Source: Prochlorococcus sp. AG-347-M18 | Lineage (GTDB): Bacteria; Cyanobacteriota; Cyanobacteriia; PCC-6307; Cyanobiaceae | Assembly (NCBI GenBank): GCA_003281165.1 | Contig: QCCT01000003.1 | Location: 49,980-113,979, forward strand | DNA length: 64,000 nucleotides | Direction: 5' to 3' | Shown: one piece after another, positions 62,686-64,000 of the stretch | Numbering within the stretch: the first letter of the stretch is position 1 | Layout: every line of letters begins with the position of its first letter | Translations under genes and position numbers: made by a program | Notes under the pieces: model-generated | The model's database searches: none | Told to the model about the DNA's origin: nothing | The model's input: only the letters and a program-made list of their open reading frames with translations

Positions 62686-63669
62686 CTATATACTCCCACT
62701 AATTAAGTGTTCAACTTTTTCAACTATTTGATGTGGTTGGATTATTGTCAAATTCTCTAGATTTCCATTATAAGGAGTTGGAATATCCTGACTAGATAAT
62801 CTAATTGGTCGGACATCAAGATCGTCAAAACACTCTTCTGTTATCAAGGCAATTAATTCTGCACCAATACCTCCAGTCTTCATACATTCTTCAACAATAA
62901 TTACTTTATTTGTTTTTCTTATTGATTTTGAGATGGTTTCCATATCAAATGGTTTTAAACTTATTAAATCTATTAACTCAACATCTATTCCTTTTTTTTC
63001 TAATTCTTCAACAGCCTTAAGGCAATGATGTCTCATTCTTGAATAAGTCAATAAAGTAATATCTTTCCCTTCTTTTACAACGTCAGCCTGATCTAAAGCG
63101 CAAGTATAATCACCCTCAGGTAATTCTTCAGACAAATTGTATAGGAGAACATGTTCGAAAAATAGAACCGGATTATCATCTCTTATAGCTGCTTTCATTA
63201 AACCTTTAGCATTTGTGGGTGTACTACATGCAACAATCTTTATGCCAGGAACTGCATGAAAATATGCTTCAAGTCTTTGACTGTGCTCAGCACCAAGTTG
63301 ACGACCAACTCCTCCAGGTCCTCGAACTACTGCTGGTATTTTATAATTTCCGCCACTTGTATATCTAAGCATACCCATATTATTTGATATCTGATTAAAA
63401 GCTAAAAGCAAAAAACCCATATTCATTCCTTCTACTATTGGTCTTAAGCCAGTCATTGCTGCACCCACAGCCATGCCCGTAAAACTATTCTCTGCAATTG
63501 GAGTATCTAAGACTCTTAACTCTCCATATTTTTCATATAAATCCTTAGTTACCTTATAAGATCCTCCATATTGACCAACATCTTCCCCCATAACGCAAAC
63601 ATTTACATCATTTGCCATTTCTTCATCAATTGCCTCTTTCAAAGCATTAAATAATAATGTTCCAGCCAC
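62686..63669 (-). CDS. pdhB: Pyruvate dehydrogenase E1 component, beta subunit
   Basis: A 327-residue subunit that forms the alpha2-beta2 thiamine-dependent E1 of the pyruvate dehydrogenase complex, making acetyl-Co[32 protein letters not shown] (about 5-35), [24 protein letters not shown] (about 59-82), [22 protein letters not shown] and [14 protein letters not shown] are the blocks. The start is GTG. Pairing with E1 alpha elsewhere in the genome is required. The same order pdhB-secD-secF is found in other picocyanobacteria by my recollection. Confidence 0.96.
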   Translation of the reverse strand: MAGTLLFNALKEAIDEEMANDVNVCVMGEDVGQYGGSYKVTKDLYEKYGELRVLDTPIAENSFTGMAVGAAMTGLRPIVEGMNMGFLLLAFNQISNNMGMLRYTSGGNYKIPAVVRGPGGVGRQLGAEHSQRLEAYFHAVPGIKIVACSTPTNAKGLMKAAIRDDNPVLFFEHVLLYNLSEELPEGDYTCALDQADVVKEGKDITLLTYSRMRHHCLKAVEELEKKGIDVELIDLISLKPFDMETISKSIRKTNKVIIVEECMKTGGIGAELIALITEECFDDLDVRPIRLSSQDIPTPYNGNLENLTIIQPHQIVEKVEHLISGSI

Positions 63670-63848
63670 AATTAATTACCTAATTAATCACATATATAAT
63701 CCTACCACTTTGAATAATTCAACCTCCTTCAGCGAAGGTTATGAGTAGTAATATTGATAAAATCATTCCTGGTGACAGCAAAAGGATTAAAAGGCCTAAG
63801 TCATGTAAGGACATTCAATGAAAGTATTTTCTTAATAATATTGGTAAT

Positions 63849-64000
63849 TCAACTTTTCTTCAGAAAAAAACTGCGAATAAATACAATAAATAGTCCTATA
63901 CCTATAAAAGCAAAAGAGAAAGTTAGCAAAAAAGATAATCCAATTATTAAGGTATTAATACTAGAAGAAATATTTTGTACTATTTCAGAAGAATTGGATG
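63849..64000 (-). CDS. DUF3082-like membrane protein, C-terminal end (partial)
   Basis: The frame is open from the window edge to TGA at 63849-63851, about 50 residues: a hydrophobic stretch (NTLIIGLSFLLTFSFAF, IGIGLFIVFIRSFF) that forms one or two membrane helices, ending in a basic tail. The pattern resembles the C terminus of the cyanobacterial DUF3082 family, which lies beside pdhB in related genomes by my recollection. The start and most of the protein are outside the window. Confidence 0.5.
   Translation of the reverse strand, partial: SNSSEIVQNISSSINTLIIGLSFLLTFSFAFIGIGLFIVFIRSFFLKKS

Noticed and set aside
63741..63821. 26-residue plus-strand frame starting ATG 63741 with AAGG just upstream
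   Set aside because: It is too short, basic and without a helix or other pattern, and I see no supporting context; a chance frame is as likely.
1..64000. Mobile elements, prophage or CRISPR
   Set aside because: No transposase, integrase, phage structural gene, terminal repeats or regularly spaced direct repeats were seen.

Overview
The window looks like a stretch of chromosome from a marine picocyanobacterium, most likely a high-light-adapted Prochlorococcus. The evidence is strong A+T richness, very short intergenic gaps, photosystem genes (psaK, psb28) interleaved with housekeeping genes, a cyanobacterial chlorophyll regulator (GUN4), several cyanobacteria-specific DUF families and a type I glutamine synthetase. 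The species call is inference from content and style; no database search was possible. I found no insertion sequence, prophage, CRISPR array or island boundary.

Layout. 1-4.9 kb: the end of pheT, then a looser region with a small putative secreted protein, three related AGACT-N7-AGTCT palindromic elements, a ribbon-helix-helix/J-domain fusion protein, two very small proteins, an Ap4A phosphorylase-like gene and a DUF2237 gene. 4.9-14.4 kb: ilvE-metH facing away from cobN (methionine and B12 neighbourhood), then hemJ-PHP. 14.5-25.6 kb: uvrC-flavin reductase, coaD, a dapF-cysteine desulfurase-DUF1995-dacB operon joined by overlapping stop/start codons, and leuS against pgi. 25.8-33.4 kb: purN, argC, ribBA, cyclophilin, a dnaK-dnaJ-DUF3110 chaperone operon and tRNA-Ser(GGA). 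33.4-39.6 kb: a plus-strand run of ferredoxin, inositol-phosphatase-like, hisZ, htpG, rpmB, peroxiredoxin, a DUF2499/DUF3593 membrane pair and psaK. 39.6-50.2 kb: dxs, ilvA, scpB, yggT-like, mazG-like, then pyk-permease-bioY-lspA-GTPase. 50.2-60 kb: PLP decarboxylase, tadA, a serine/alanine-glyoxylate-type aminotransferase, glnA with a possible NtcA site and a clear terminator, methyltransferase, HATPase, gun4, mnmH, psb28 and an AI-2E-type permease. 60-64 kb: pdhB-secD-secF plus a small membrane protein, and the 3' end of a DUF3082-like gene.

Most genes are core metabolism, translation, protein folding and export, and photosynthesis. The least explained parts are the 1.15-3.3 kb region, the DUF2499/DUF3593 pair, the dnaK variant with an acidic Trp-containing tail, an unusual PLP decarboxylase, and scpB, which has no ATG, GTG or TTG start in a usable position. 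Many genes use TTG starts. Convergent genes often overlap at their 3' ends.
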